Shown here: piece after piece, positions 7,928 to 17,087 of the stretch
Position numbering within the stretch: the first letter of the stretch is position 1
Layout of the letters: every line of letters begins with the position of its first letter
Assembly (NCBI RefSeq): GCF_947490405.1
Contig: NZ_CANLGU010000002.1
Location: 1 to 64,000 of the forward strand
Reading direction: 5' to 3'
Origin: an uncultured Algibacter sp.
Lineage (GTDB): Bacteria > Bacteroidota > Bacteroidia > Flavobacteriales > Flavobacteriaceae
DNA: 64,000 nt
Notes under the pieces: model-generated
Seen by the model: only the letters and a program-made list of their open reading frames with translations
Told to the model about the DNA's origin: nothing
Databases searched by the model: none
Position numbers and translations under genes: made by a program

Positions 7928-10273
7928 TTATCCAAAATCTAAATCTTCAGGAGTATCATCATTATCATCATCTCCATCAGTTATTGTTGATGTATGTTTA
8001 GAACAGTCTACGTTAATTGATAAGTTTTTAGGTTCTTGAAATTCTTCTTTTGAAATTCCTAAATCTTCATCAGCATAACAACTCTTCATATATATACCCC
8101 AAATTGGCAATGCCATAACAGCACCTTGACCGTAAGTAATACTTTTAAAATGAGCTGCCCTATCTTCGGCACCTACCCAAACACCTGTAACTAAATTAGG
8201 AACCATACCCATAAACCATCCATCACTTTGATTTTGTGTGGTACCTGTTTTTCCTGCTATAGGATTTGTTAATTCATACGGATACCCCGTAACAACTTCT
8301 TTATACTCTGCTCTATTTCTTTTGTACGTATGACGCAAACTAGCCCCAGATCCAGATTGAGTAACACCTTGCATAAGCTGAACTGCCACGTAAGCTGTTT
8401 CTTCACTTAAAACATCTCTGGTTTTAGGTTTAAATTGGTATAAAATTGTACCATTTTTATCCTCTATACTGGTTACCATAACTGGTTTTGTATACACACC
8501 TTGATTAGCAAAAGCAGAATATGCTCCCACCATTTCGTAAACACTAATATCTGGTGTTCCTAAAGCAATAGATGGAACAGGAAGCATTTCAGATTCAATA
8601 CCCAATTTTTGGGCTAAGTCTACAACCGTTTGTGGACCTACTTTATCAATTAATTGAGCAGTAACGGTATTAACCGAATTTGCTAAAGCATTTTTTAACG
8701 TACGCGTACCTCCGTAATTTGGTGTTGAATTTTTAGGACACCATTCTTCAGGATTACCATATTTATTAGCTTCTATACAATAAGGCACATCGGGGAATTC
8801 ATCACATGGCGAATAATGCAACTGGTCTATAGCAGCCGTATACACCAAAGGTTTAAAAGTAGAACCTATTTGACGTTTCCCTTGTTTAACCATATCATAC
8901 TGAAAATGCCTGTAGTTAATACCTCCAACCCAAGCTTTTACATGTCCTGTTTGTGGATTCATAGACATCATTCCTGTTCTCAAAAACGATTTGTAATAGC
9001 GCATAGAATCAATAGGTTTCATAATAGTATCAACCTCTGAGGCTTTTCCGTCTACCCATTTAAAAACTGACATTTTAGTCGCTTTTTGAAAAGATGCTTT
9101 AATTTCTTTATCCGATTTTTTTAAATCGTATTTCATATGCCTCCAACGCTCTGATTGTTTCATCCCACGATTCATAAGCGCATCAATTTCTTCTTTTTCA
9201 AGCTCTAAAAAAGGAGCTGTAGGATTTCGTTTTGGTGTGTTTTGATGGAAAAACTCTGCTTGTAACCGCGGCATGTGTTGCTGAACAGCATTTTCAGCAT
9301 ATTTTTGCATGCGGGAATCTATCGTGGTATATATTTTTAATCCATCGTTATATAAATTCCATTTAGTGCCATCTGGTTTTGGGTTTTTCTTTATCCAATC
9401 TTTCATAAATCTATCCAAATAGCCTCTAAAATAAGTAGCGATTCCATCACGATGAGATTGCGGTGTGTACTTCAAATCTAACTCTGTTTTTTGAAGTGAG
9501 TCCTTAACCGCTTCTGATATGTAGCCATACTTTTCCATTTGAGCCAATACCACATTACGCCTATTCTTTACACCTTCTGGATTTCTTCTTGGGTTGTATA
9601 AAGATGAATTTTTAAACATCCCAACCAACATTGCAGACTCCTTTAACGTTAAATCTTTAGGCTCTTTATCAAAATAAATACTTGATGCACTTCTGATACC
9701 GTCTCCATTGTTACCAAAATCATAAATATTGAAATATTGAGCCATAATTTCTTCTTTGGTATATTGACGCTCTAAACGAGTGGCAATAACCCACTCTTGA
9801 ATCTTCTGAAAAATAGCATTAGTTGTACTTTCCTTATCTCTCACTCCTACAAATAACTGTCTTGCTAATTGCTGAGAAATAGTACTCGCACCACCTCTTT
9901 TTCCTAAAAAGAAAAATGCTCTTAAAGTACCACGTGCATCAATTCCTGAGTGCTCATGGAAACGGGCATCTTCAGTAGCAATCAAAGCGTCTACTAAATT
10001 TTGAGGTAACTCACTATAACTAACTGGTGTTCTATTATCTTTAAAATAAAACTTTCCTAAAGTTTCACCATCTGACGAAATAATCTCGGTAGCTAGATTA
10101 GTTCGTGGATTTTCTAATTGTGTATGATCTGGCATGTCACCAAGTACTCCCCAAGATGCTAATAAAAACACAAGTACAAAAGCTACTATACCTCCTAAAA
10201 AAATCATCCAAAACCAACGGATGTATTTTGAAAAATCTTGAACTATTTTTGATTCTTTTTTTGCTTTTGCCAT
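7928..10273 (-). CDS. mrcA: Penicillin-binding protein 1A (bifunctional peptidoglycan synthase)
   Basis: The 781-residue class A PBP polymerises and cross-links peptidoglycan in the periplasm. A short cytoplasmic N-terminus is followed by one membrane anchor (about 20-42). The glycosyltransferase family 51 domain (about 60-240) has its catalytic glutamate E101 in EDARFHEHSG and the GGASTISQQLARQL motif (128-140). The transpeptidase domain has the active serine S471 in STFK (471-474), SVN (533-535) and KTGT (675-678). The protein ends in an acidic tail rich in aspartate, which also occurs in other flavobacterial PBP1A proteins. It lies just downstream of gldH and ricT on the same strand and is followed by a terminator. 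Confidence 0.95.
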   Translation of the reverse strand: MAKAKKESKIVQDFSKYIRWFWMIFLGGIVAFVLVFLLASWGVLGDMPDHTQLENPRTNLATEIISSDGETLGKFYFKDNRTPVSYSELPQNLVDALIATEDARFHEHSGIDARGTLRAFFFLGKRGGASTISQQLARQLFVGVRDKESTTNAIFQKIQEWVIATRLERQYTKEEIMAQYFNIYDFGNNGDGIRSASSIYFDKEPKDLTLKESAMLVGMFKNSSLYNPRRNPEGVKNRRNVVLAQMEKYGYISEAVKDSLQKTELDLKYTPQSHRDGIATYFRGYLDRFMKDWIKKNPKPDGTKWNLYNDGLKIYTTIDSRMQKYAENAVQQHMPRLQAEFFHQNTPKRNPTAPFLELEKEEIDALMNRGMKQSERWRHMKYDLKKSDKEIKASFQKATKMSVFKWVDGKASEVDTIMKPIDSMRYYKSFLRTGMMSMNPQTGHVKAWVGGINYRHFQYDMVKQGKRQIGSTFKPLVYTAAIDQLHYSPCDEFPDVPYCIEANKYGNPEEWCPKNSTPNYGGTRTLKNALANSVNTVTAQLIDKVGPQTVVDLAQKLGIESEMLPVPSIALGTPDISVYEMVGAYSAFANQGVYTKPVMVTSIEDKNGTILYQFKPKTRDVLSEETAYVAVQLMQGVTQSGSGASLRHTYKRNRAEYKEVVTGYPYELTNPIAGKTGTTQNQSDGWFMGMVPNLVTGVWVGAEDRAAHFKSITYGQGAVMALPIWGIYMKSCYADEDLGISKEEFQEPKNLSINVDCSKHTSTITDGDDDNDDTPEDLDFG

Positions 10274-10325
10274 AGTTTAAGTGTCTTAAGTTAAAAGTTT
10301 TCTTAAGTATTTAAAGTTATGTTGG

Positions 10326-10820
10326 TTATTTTATGGGTTGGTTTTCTATTCTAAAGCCAATATCTGTGATACCTTCCAATTCAACAATACCATTTACTTT
10401 CCCATTTTCTCGCATGGCGTGTTGAATATTTACAGTATATTCTCCTGTTTCTGTAAAAACAACGTTTTCTTTATACCACAATTTATTCTCTTTAATATCG
10501 GTATAACCTTCTCCTAAAAGTTTTCCGCTAGGTTCTGCCATTCTATATTCTAAAGTATCTTTAATGGTTTTACCATGAGGAAAAACCATTTCAACTATTA
10601 AAAATAAATTATTGTATTTGTATGCATTGGTATTTCTCAAATTAACAAACAAATTGTAAGCATTTATAGAATCTGGAGGATTAACTTTAAAACTCACAAT
10701 AGAATCTTTATGCCATGATGAATTCGAAACCGACTTATAGGTGCTATAAACACTATTTGAATCACATGAAACCAATATGAAACATGCAAAAAAAACCAAT
10801 AGGATTTTATTTTGAAGCAT
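10326..10820 (-). CDS. gldH: Gliding motility lipoprotein GldH
   Basis: The ATG at 10820 gives a 164-residue lipoprotein with a lipobox ending FILVSC, so C19 would be lipidated. Starts further upstream would only add lysine-rich residues that belong to the ricT frame. The body (SWHKDSIVSFKV..., GYTDIKENKLWYKENVVF..., GEYTVNIQHAMR) matches the GldH family. GldH is needed for gliding of flavobacteria and supports the type IX secretion machinery. The gene overlaps the ricT stop by 14 bases, so the two are probably co-translated. mrcA follows 52 bases later. Residue homology is from memory of the family. Confidence 0.88.
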   Translation of the reverse strand: MLQNKILLVFFACFILVSCDSNSVYSTYKSVSNSSWHKDSIVSFKVNPPDSINAYNLFVNLRNTNAYKYNNLFLIVEMVFPHGKTIKDTLEYRMAEPSGKLLGEGYTDIKENKLWYKENVVFTETGEYTVNIQHAMRENGKVNGIVELEGITDIGFRIENQPIK

Positions 10821-12069
10821 TATTACTTTTTTGAGGTTTTCTTTTGTTATTATTTCTACTCCTATTTTTTTGGTTAGGGTTTTTATTATCAGGCGTATTT
10901 TTGTTTGCTCCGGTTTTTCGATTATTCTGATTTCCCTTCCTCTTTTTATTATTTCTACGTTTTTTATTGCGTTTTGGACTATCAAAGCGTGTTAAACTAT
11001 CTTGTCCAACAACGTTTTCAAACACCTCTTTAGTATCTACCTCAACAAGATCTGAAGCATACTCTTCAAGGCTTGCTACTTTTTTCTTTTGTTTATTTAT
11101 TTCAATAATTTCATTAGCTTGTTCTGTAGTTATCTTGTGCCAATTCATCCACTCACCTTCGTAAGCATACCAAAGATGTCCTTTAAAAATATCGGTTTTT
11201 TGACACACTGCAGTACCCTTTTCGGTATATAACTTTGTATCATTTTTAGGAAAGTTTTTTAAAGCGTCTAAATACGTATCCAATTCATAATTTAAACAAC
11301 ACTTTAACTTACCACATTGTCCTGCTAACTTTTGAGGGTTTAGAGATAACTGCTGGTAACGTGCGGCCGATGTGCTTACCGAACGAAAATCAGTTAACCA
11401 TGTAGAACAACATAACTCTCTCCCACATGAACCTATACCACCAAGTCTTGCAGCTTCTTGACGAAACCCAACTTGCTTCATTTCAATTCGAGTTCTGAAT
11501 TCTCTAGCAAAAACTTTAATTAACTCACGAAAATCAACCCGTTCTTCTGCCGTATAATAGAATGTGGCTTTACTGGCATCACCTTGAAATTCGATATCCG
11601 AAATTTTCATTTGCAGTTTTAAATCAATTGCAAACTGGCGCGCTTTAACCTTCATAGATTCTTCTCTATCTCTAGCCTTTTGCCAAATATCTATATCTTT
11701 CTGACTTGCTTTACGGTAAATTTTTAGGGTCTCTTCTGTTATGTTTTCAGAAATATTTTTACGTTTCATTTGAACACGTACTAGTTCTCCCGTAAGGGTA
11801 ACCATACCAATATCATGACCCGCTTTGGCCTGAGTAGCGACTATATCGCCTATACTTAAGGTTAAATTTTCTGTGTTGTGGTAGTATATTTTTCTACCGT
11901 TTTTATAACGTACCTCAACCCAATTAAAGGGTTTTTCGCCATTAGGAAGCGACATATTTGATAACCAGTCAAAAACAGTTAACTTATTACAACTATCTGT
12001 ACCACAAGTACCGTTATTTTTGCAGCCTTTTGGGGAGCCGTCTTTAGTCGAGCAACTAGCGCAAGCCAT
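10807..12069 (-). CDS. ricT: RicT-like PSP1-domain protein
   Basis: This 420-residue cytoplasmic protein carries a PSP1 domain like RicT/YaaT, a partner in the complex that in Bacillus affects mRNA processing. The N-terminus is cysteine-rich (CASCSTKDG, C3, C6, C16, C22, C27). The PSP1 core holds the conserved cysteines C215, C220, C221, C252, C257 and C258 (SCGRELCCSTW and QCGKLKCCLNYE). The last 65 residues are a basic, asparagine-lysine-rich low-complexity tail, likely to bind RNA or be disordered. The linkage ricT-gldH-mrcA is usual in Flavobacteriaceae. The role in Bacteroidota is not established. Confidence 0.85.
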   Translation of the reverse strand: MACASCSTKDGSPKGCKNNGTCGTDSCNKLTVFDWLSNMSLPNGEKPFNWVEVRYKNGRKIYYHNTENLTLSIGDIVATQAKAGHDIGMVTLTGELVRVQMKRKNISENITEETLKIYRKASQKDIDIWQKARDREESMKVKARQFAIDLKLQMKISDIEFQGDASKATFYYTAEERVDFRELIKVFAREFRTRIEMKQVGFRQEAARLGGIGSCGRELCCSTWLTDFRSVSTSAARYQQLSLNPQKLAGQCGKLKCCLNYELDTYLDALKNFPKNDTKLYTEKGTAVCQKTDIFKGHLWYAYEGEWMNWHKITTEQANEIIEINKQKKKVASLEEYASDLVEVDTKEVFENVVGQDSLTRFDSPKRNKKRRNNKKRKGNQNNRKTGANKNTPDNKNPNQKNRSRNNNKRKPQKSNNASK

Positions 12070-12404
12070 ATATTATATATATTGATTCCGATTAGAACTT
12101 AATGTCTATCAGAAGATGGTTCATATCTATTTTGAATCTCACATTTTTTTAAAAAAATAAATCGTAAATGCTTGATGATGAGTTTTTTGCAAGCCCTCTT
12201 AAATGTGTTTCTACAAAAAACGGCTTCTCGATGTAAATATAATATTATTCTAAGGATTAGGAAGAAAGATTTTGATTAAACTCAACTTCGTAATTAAGCT
12301 TATTGGATATGGTTTTAAATTCTTCTTTTAAATTTTTTAAAAAATTTATGCTCACATTTTTGTAAATTTCAGATGTGTATATACAACCATAAAAGATATT
12401 AGTT
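12070..12404. other. Intergenic region between divergent ricT and M23 peptidase genes
   Basis: These 335 bases hold the divergent upstream regions of the two genes. On the minus strand, 12155-12247 reads open from stop to stop and gives a peptide-like string including YIEKPFFVETHLRG and KNSSSSIYDLFF, but has no start codon. It may be a decayed gene or a copy of an unrecognised repeat. No RNA gene or clear promoter was recognised. Confidence 0.4.
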
Positions 12405-13817
12405 ATGATTTCTAAAATTACGCATATTACTCTTTCCTTGTTTTTCTTAATTTCCATGAGTTATTCTCAAGTTCCCAAAACCCCATCGGGTGGTGGAGAA
12501 TATATCTTCAATCCAAATAAAACACCTTGTTTGACTACAGATAAAAAAAACAATATTAAAGAATTACTTCAAAAAAATGTAAAAACGCTCGAGTCGCAAA
12601 ATAAATTAGCCTATTCAAAAAACACCTCTACAGTTAATCCACTTTTTATTTGGCCTGTGAAAAAGTCATCGACAAACTCTTATAACGATGTATGGTCTAT
12701 TTCTAATTACGTAGATCATAATTCAGCAGCTCCAAACCAACTAACAGATTATAACTGTGGTTCTAAAACGTATGACACCAATAGTGGTTACAATCATCAA
12801 GGATTAGACATCTACACATGGCCATTTACATGGAAACTTCTTGATGACGATGCAGTAGAAATAATTGCTGCATCAAGTGGACAAATAATCGCTAAAAACG
12901 ATGGCGAATTTGATAGAAGTTGTGATTTTAATAGCAATACTTGGAACGCCGTATACGTTCAACACGCCGATGGAAGCGTTGCCTGGTATGGGCATATGAA
13001 AAATGGCTCTACAACCAGTAAATCTGTTGGGGATATGGTTTCTCAAGGTGAGTATTTAGGAATTATAGGAAGCTCAGGAAACTCAACCGGACCACATTTA
13101 CACTTTGAAGTTTGGGAAGATAATAGTTACACCAAACTAATAGACCCTTACTCTGGTACTTGCAACAATATGAATAGTGAGTCTTGGTGGGCTAACCAAA
13201 AGCCTTACACAAACCCTAAAATAAATGCACTTTTAACCCATAACCAAATACCCAATATTTTTCCTGCTTGCCCAACAACTGAAACACCAAACACTAACAA
13301 TGATTTTGTAACTAGTGATAATATTATTTTTGCTGTTTATGTAAGAGACCAAACTGTTAATGATAATATTTCTCTTGAAATTATAAGACCAGATAATTCA
13401 TCCGTGTTTGGTAATTGGAATGTTACTGTACAAACAACAGCTTCTTCTTGGTATTACTACTGGGATTTAAATGGTTACTTTGATATGGTAGGAGAATGGA
13501 AATGGCGCGCAACATTTGGTGGAGAAACTATAACTCATACATTTAACGTTACAAATGCTCTTAATGTTAAAGACAATGTTTTGAAAGACACATCAGTATA
13601 CCCCAATCCATCAAATAATTTGGTACATATCGTTTCAAAAACAAAGATTATTAATGCAGAAATTACTAGTATTACAGGAAAATCTATTAGAGTTTTAAAT
13701 GCATCTACAAAAGCCATAGAAACAGTTGATATTTCAAATTTACCCAAAGGGTTATATTTTCTTAACCTTAAAGGTGTTTCAAACGAGCAAAAAACTATTA
13801 AACTCATCAAAAACTAA
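12405..13817 (+). CDS. Secreted M23 metallopeptidase with type IX secretion tail
   Basis: This 470-residue protein has a signal peptide (1-22, ending SMSYSQ). The M23 (LytM-type) zinc endopeptidase domain has the ligands H131 and D135 in HQGLD, H197 in YGHMKNG, and H231/H233 in PHLHFEVWED. All the catalytic residues are therefore present, and it should cut peptidoglycan cross-links or peptides such as elastin-like substrates. A beta-rich middle section (about 285-385) precedes a Por secretion type A sorting domain (about 393-470: SVYPNPSNNLVHI, ITGKSIRVL, LPKGLYFLNLKG). This marks export by the type IX system. It is monocistronic and followed by a strong terminator. Confidence 0.93.
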   Translation: MISKITHITLSLFFLISMSYSQVPKTPSGGGEYIFNPNKTPCLTTDKKNNIKELLQKNVKTLESQNKLAYSKNTSTVNPLFIWPVKKSSTNSYNDVWSISNYVDHNSAAPNQLTDYNCGSKTYDTNSGYNHQGLDIYTWPFTWKLLDDDAVEIIAASSGQIIAKNDGEFDRSCDFNSNTWNAVYVQHADGSVAWYGHMKNGSTTSKSVGDMVSQGEYLGIIGSSGNSTGPHLHFEVWEDNSYTKLIDPYSGTCNNMNSESWWANQKPYTNPKINALLTHNQIPNIFPACPTTETPNTNNDFVTSDNIIFAVYVRDQTVNDNISLEIIRPDNSSVFGNWNVTVQTTASSWYYYWDLNGYFDMVGEWKWRATFGGETITHTFNVTNALNVKDNVLKDTSVYPNPSNNLVHIVSKTKIINAEITSITGKSIRVLNASTKAIETVDISNLPKGLYFLNLKGVSNEQKTIKLIKN

Positions 13818-13820
13818 AGA

Positions 13821-13850
13821 AATAAGGCTCCGTGATACGGAGCCTTATTT
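13821..13850. terminator. Bidirectional terminator after the M23 peptidase gene
   Basis: A 12-bp perfect stem AATAAGGCTCCG / CGGAGCCTTATT with a 5-base loop lies between the convergent M23 and trhO genes and can serve both. Confidence 0.85.
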
Positions 13851-13870
13851 AATAATAAATTCTATAAAGA

Positions 13871-14944
13871 TTATATTTTATCAACTTTTAAAGTCTCAAA
13901 AATATTTCTCAAATCCTTTTTATAAGGCAAGTGGTCTGCACGTCCTTTCTTGAAAATATCGTTACTATTTCCTTGCCCTTTACGCAGTGCTTTTTGCTCT
14001 TCGTAAGGTAAAGCATGAATATCTTTACAGTTTTCAGAACAGCAATTATTCATTTCTTCTTTACATGTATCACACTGAATGAATAATAAGTGGCAGGCAT
14101 CATTTGCACAATTTGTGTGCACATCAAAAGGAGTTCCGCATTGGTGACACTGCGCAATGACGTCATCACTAATTTTTTCTGCTCTTCGCTCATCAAAAAC
14201 AAAATTCTTTCCTAAAAATTTATTTTCAAGATTCTTTTCATTTATCTGTCTTGTATACTCAATAATACCACCTTCAAGCTGATATACATTTTTAAACCCC
14301 TTATGCTTAAAATATGCACTAGCCTTCTCACAACGTATACCACCTGTGCAATACATTACTAAATTTTTATCAGCTTTATGTGCCTTTAAATCATCCTCAA
14401 TAATATCAAGTGATTCTCTAAACGTATCTACATCAGGAGTAACAGCGTTCTTAAAGTGTCCAATCTCACTTTCGTAGTGGTTACGCATGTCTACCAAAAC
14501 GGTATTTTCGTCTTCTATAAGTTCATTGAATTTTTCAGCACCAACATGCACCCCTTTGTCTGTCACATCAAAAGTATCATCATTCAAACCATCGGCCACA
14601 ATTTTATGGCGTACTTTCACTTTTAGTTTTAAAAACGACATATTATCTTGCTCTACAGCAATATTTAAACGAATGCCTTTTAAAAAACCAATAGTGTCCA
14701 GATGTTTTTTAAATTCATTAAACCGGTCTGCGGGAAGAGATAACTGACCATTAATACCCTCGGCAGCGACATAAATACGTCCTAAAACGTCCAGTTTATC
14801 CCAAGTAATAAATAATTGGTCTCTAAATTCCTGAGGGTTTTCAATATTAGCGTATTGATAAAAAGAGAGTGTTAATCTATCCTTTCCGGCTTTCTCAATT
14901 AAATCTGCTCTCTCTTTGGCGCTTAACTTATTGTACAGTTGCAT
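13871..14944 (-). CDS. trhO: tRNA uridine(34) hydroxylase (rhodanese family)
   Basis: This 357-residue protein matches TrhO/YceA, which makes 5-hydroxyuridine at the wobble base of some tRNAs using molecular oxygen. It has an N-terminal acylphosphatase-like UPF0176 domain (about 25-125) and a rhodanese domain (about 135-235) with catalytic C199 in YCTGGIRCEKA. The C-terminal cysteine-rich stretch (CHQCGTPFDVHTNC, CDTCKEEMNNCC) probably binds zinc. It starts at the ATG at 14944 and has its own promoter at 14982-15011. Confidence 0.92.
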   Translation of the reverse strand: MQLYNKLSAKERADLIEKAGKDRLTLSFYQYANIENPQEFRDQLFITWDKLDVLGRIYVAAEGINGQLSLPADRFNEFKKHLDTIGFLKGIRLNIAVEQDNMSFLKLKVKVRHKIVADGLNDDTFDVTDKGVHVGAEKFNELIEDENTVLVDMRNHYESEIGHFKNAVTPDVDTFRESLDIIEDDLKAHKADKNLVMYCTGGIRCEKASAYFKHKGFKNVYQLEGGIIEYTRQINEKNLENKFLGKNFVFDERRAEKISDDVIAQCHQCGTPFDVHTNCANDACHLLFIQCDTCKEEMNNCCSENCKDIHALPYEEQKALRKGQGNSNDIFKKGRADHLPYKKDLRNIFETLKVDKI

Positions 14945-14981
14945 GCTATACTAATTTAAGGTTAAAGAAATATTTAAAGCG

Positions 14982-15011
14982 CAAAAATACAATTAATTAC
15001 AACAATTACAA
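14982..15011 (-). promoter_or_regulatory. Promoter of trhO
   Basis: On the minus strand CTTG (15012-15009) is followed after 19 bases by TATTTTTG (14989-14982). This matches the Bacteroidota -33/-7 pattern with correct spacing. The transcript would begin about 32 bases before the trhO ATG. Confidence 0.6.
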
Positions 15012-15020
15012 GCTTAAATA

Positions 15021-15079
15021 TTTGGGTGTTACCCTTTTGGGATCGTGCTTTCCATAACAATCTCTAGTACACTAACCTC
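15021..15079. repeat. Diverged copy of dispersed repeat family A
   Basis: It contains TTGGGTGTTACCC, GGATCGTGCTTTCC and ACTAACCTC, recognisable as altered forms of the left block (GGGCGTTACCC...GGTCGGGCT) and right block (CCCTAACGC) of the better copies at 19312, 24314 and 27908. Confidence 0.5.
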
Positions 15080-15098
15080 TATCAATTTTCAAACATAA

Positions 15099-15131
15099 AA
15101 AAAGTGCTCTTGTAAACATAGAGCACTTTTT
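15099..15131. terminator. Bidirectional intrinsic terminator
   Basis: A 12-bp perfect stem AAAAAGTGCTCT / AGAGCACTTTTT with a 9-base loop is followed by seven T on the minus strand. It lies 54 bases past the stop of the 30-codon gene and would end that transcript. Confidence 0.8.
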
Positions 15132-15184
15132 ATTGACTAATTCGATTCATATTATTTTTAATTTTTATTAAAACACAATCGAAT

Positions 15185-15277
15185 TTAGCCACCATCGGCT
15201 TTACAATTACTATTTATAAGCACAGTAACTAAAACGCCTAATGCATTAATTAAAATAGTTTGTTTGAAAAATTTCAT
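15185..15277 (-). CDS. Candidate membrane-associated small peptide, 30 residues
   Basis: An ATG at 15277 opens 30 codons ending in TAA at 15185. The peptide has a basic start (MKFFKQ), a hydrophobic helix (about 7-21, TILINALGVLVTVLI) and a short tail NSNCKADGG with one cysteine and a C-terminal double glycine. Support comes from context. A strong terminator follows at 15099-15131, an inverted repeat lies between the stop and the terminator, and no other gene explains either. In length and layout it recalls the tiny 'smalltalk'-type proteins of Bacteroidota, but this is only a resemblance. It could be an export leader-like peptide, a small membrane protein or a toxin. Confidence 0.45.
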   Translation of the reverse strand: MKFFKQTILINALGVLVTVLINSNCKADGG

Positions 15278-15503
15278 AATCTTTTCATCTGTTCAAATTT
15301 TGCTATCTCAAAAATTGGTCAGATGTAATTCACCAAAAATCACATTGAATCGAATCAACATAATAATTAAGGCTCATTTTATAGCAAAATTTTTCTTCTT
15401 TATTAAGTAGATGCAAATTGTGGAAAAAGGTTGCGTCATATTATTGTAACATGTAAAAACTTATAGTATTTTAGCACGTGTAACTTCAGAAAAAATAAGA
15501 TTC

Positions 15504-16505
15504 ATGAGCAGCGAAAAAGAAGCGAAATTAAAAGCATTAAAACTTACATTAGATAAACTAGATAAAGCCTACGGTAAAGGTACGGTAATGAAAATGAGTG
15601 ATTCTGCAATAGTCGATGTAGAAGCTATTCCATCAGGTTCCTTAGGCTTAGACATTGCTTTGGGCGTTGGCGGTTATCCACGCGGGCGTGTTATAGAAAT
15701 TTATGGTCCAGAATCTTCAGGTAAAACCACACTAACCTTACATGCTATTGCTGAAGCGCAGAAAGCCGGTGGTATTGCTGCATTTATAGATGCAGAACAT
15801 GCTTTTGATAGATTTTATGCTGAAAAACTTGGTGTAGATATAGATAACTTAATTATCTCTCAACCCGATAATGGAGAACAAGCTTTAGAAATTGCTGATA
15901 ATTTAATTCGCTCTGGTGCTATTGATATTGTTGTTGTAGATTCAGTGGCAGCATTAACACCAAAAAGTGAGATTGAAGGCGAAATGGGAGACTCTAAAAT
16001 GGGGCTTCATGCGCGCTTAATGTCTCAAGCCTTAAGAAAACTAACGGCTTCTATAAGCAAAACTAATTGTACTGTAATATTTATAAACCAATTACGTGAA
16101 AAAATTGGCGTTATGTTTGGCAACCCTGAGACAACTACTGGTGGTAATGCTTTAAAATTTTATGCTTCGGTGAGATTAGATATCCGCCGTTCTACACAAA
16201 TAAAAAGTACTCAAGGTGATGTGATGGGTAACAAAACCCGTGTAAAAGTGGTAAAAAATAAAGTAGCTCCTCCTTTTAGATTAGCAGAATTTGATATTAT
16301 GTATGGCGAAGGTGTATCTAAAGTTGGTGAAATTCTAGATTTAGCCGTTGAGCATGACATTGTAAAGAAAAGTGGCTCTTGGTTTAGCTATGATGAAACC
16401 AAGCTCGGGCAGGGTCGAGACGCTGTAAAAGCTTTAATAAAAGACAATCCGGAACTGATGGATGAGCTTGAAACCAAAGTTAGAGCAGTTGTAACAGAAC
16501 AATAA
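15504..16505 (+). CDS. recA: Recombinase RecA
   Basis: This 333-residue RecA forms filaments on single-stranded DNA and drives homologous pairing and repair. Walker A is GPESSGKT (68-75), and the ATP-sensing and DNA-binding loops lie in [17 protein letters not shown] and [19 protein letters not shown]. The C-terminus is short and acidic-basic as in other Bacteroidota RecA proteins. It stands alone with its own terminator. No LexA-type box was recognised upstream. Confidence 0.98.
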   Translation: MSSEKEAKLKALKLTLDKLDKAYGKGTVMKMSDSAIVDVEAIPSGSLGLDIALGVGGYPRGRVIEIYGPESSGKTTLTLHAIAEAQKAGGIAAFIDAEHAFDRFYAEKLGVDIDNLIISQPDNGEQALEIADNLIRSGAIDIVVVDSVAALTPKSEIEGEMGDSKMGLHARLMSQALRKLTASISKTNCTVIFINQLREKIGVMFGNPETTTGGNALKFYASVRLDIRRSTQIKSTQGDVMGNKTRVKVVKNKVAPPFRLAEFDIMYGEGVSKVGEILDLAVEHDIVKKSGSWFSYDETKLGQGRDAVKALIKDNPELMDELETKVRAVVTEQ

Positions 16506-16507
16506 TT

Positions 16508-16534
16508 AAAAAATCCCGATTATCGGGATTTTTT
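16508..16534 (+). terminator. Intrinsic terminator of recA
   Basis: A nearly perfect palindrome AAAAAATCCCGAT / ATCGGGATTTTTT begins 3 bases after the recA stop and ends in six T. Confidence 0.85.
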
Positions 16535-16652
16535 AATTCTACTCCTTTAGTTTTTTTGTACAGCCTAAAATAAATTAATTTTATACGCAACCTTTTAGTC
16601 TATTTTGCATCTTAGAAGTGCAAACATGTATTTAACCCTGAATTTATTTGCT

Positions 16653-17066
16653 ATGAAAAAGTTATTAGTTCTTTGTTTAACGCTTATACTTTGTGCGTCA
16701 TGTAGTACTGAAGACGATGGCACGAGTTTTAGTTTTGAAGTTTTACCTGTTGAAAGTGTAGACATTCCTGACGAATTTGAGTTAGGAGAAGTTTACCCTA
16801 TTACAGTTTCATATTTAAGACCATCCACATGTCACGCTTTTAAAGAGTTTTATTACTTAAAAGAAAATAATGAACGAACTGTTGCTCCAATAACTTATGT
16901 TTTTGATAACAACAACTGTGAAACTCTTGAAAGTGACAATTTGGTAGAAGCTACTTTTAATTTTCAAGTTACTAGTAATGGTTCCTACATTTTTAAGTTT
17001 TGGCAAGGTGAAGATGACGATGGAGAATCTCAATATTTAACCATTGAAGTTCCTGTAGTAGAGTAA
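16653..17066 (+). CDS. Hypothetical lipoprotein upstream of ECF sigma factor
   Basis: The ATG at 16653 gives a 137-residue protein with a classic lipoprotein signal (MKKLLVLCLTLILCASC, lipidated C17). An earlier in-frame ATG at 16605 would place 16 residues before the signal and is less likely. The mature part is acidic and beta-rich, with an internal cysteine pair (STCHAF and NNNCETL) and an acidic GEDDDGESQ segment near the end. No family was recognised. It lies 21 bases before the sigma-factor gene and may be part of the same envelope-sensing unit. Confidence 0.75.
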   Translation: MKKLLVLCLTLILCASCSTEDDGTSFSFEVLPVESVDIPDEFELGEVYPITVSYLRPSTCHAFKEFYYLKENNERTVAPITYVFDNNNCETLESDNLVEATFNFQVTSNGSYIFKFWQGEDDDGESQYLTIEVPVVE

Positions 17067-17087
17067 TTAAGTATTCATATTTAATAC

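Larger units (their letters stand above)
14945..15503. other. 559-base intergenic region between trhO and recA
   Basis: This region holds the trhO promoter, a diverged copy of repeat family A, a bidirectional terminator, a 9-bp inverted repeat (AATTCGATT 15139-15147 with AATCGAATT 15177-15185), the small peptide gene at 15185-15277, and the recA upstream region. No convincing consensus promoter for recA was found. The best candidate is the weak stretch TAACTTCAG near 15481. Confidence 0.6.

Noticed and set aside
10821-10985. 55-codon N-terminal extension of gldH
   Set aside because: It overlaps the lysine-rich tail of ricT in another frame and would place residues before a perfect lipoprotein signal.
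12257-12457. 66-codon frame on the minus strand overlapping the start of the M23 peptidase gene
   Set aside because: It covers the peptidase signal-peptide codons in antisense, is AT-rich low-complexity sequence and has no domain or context.
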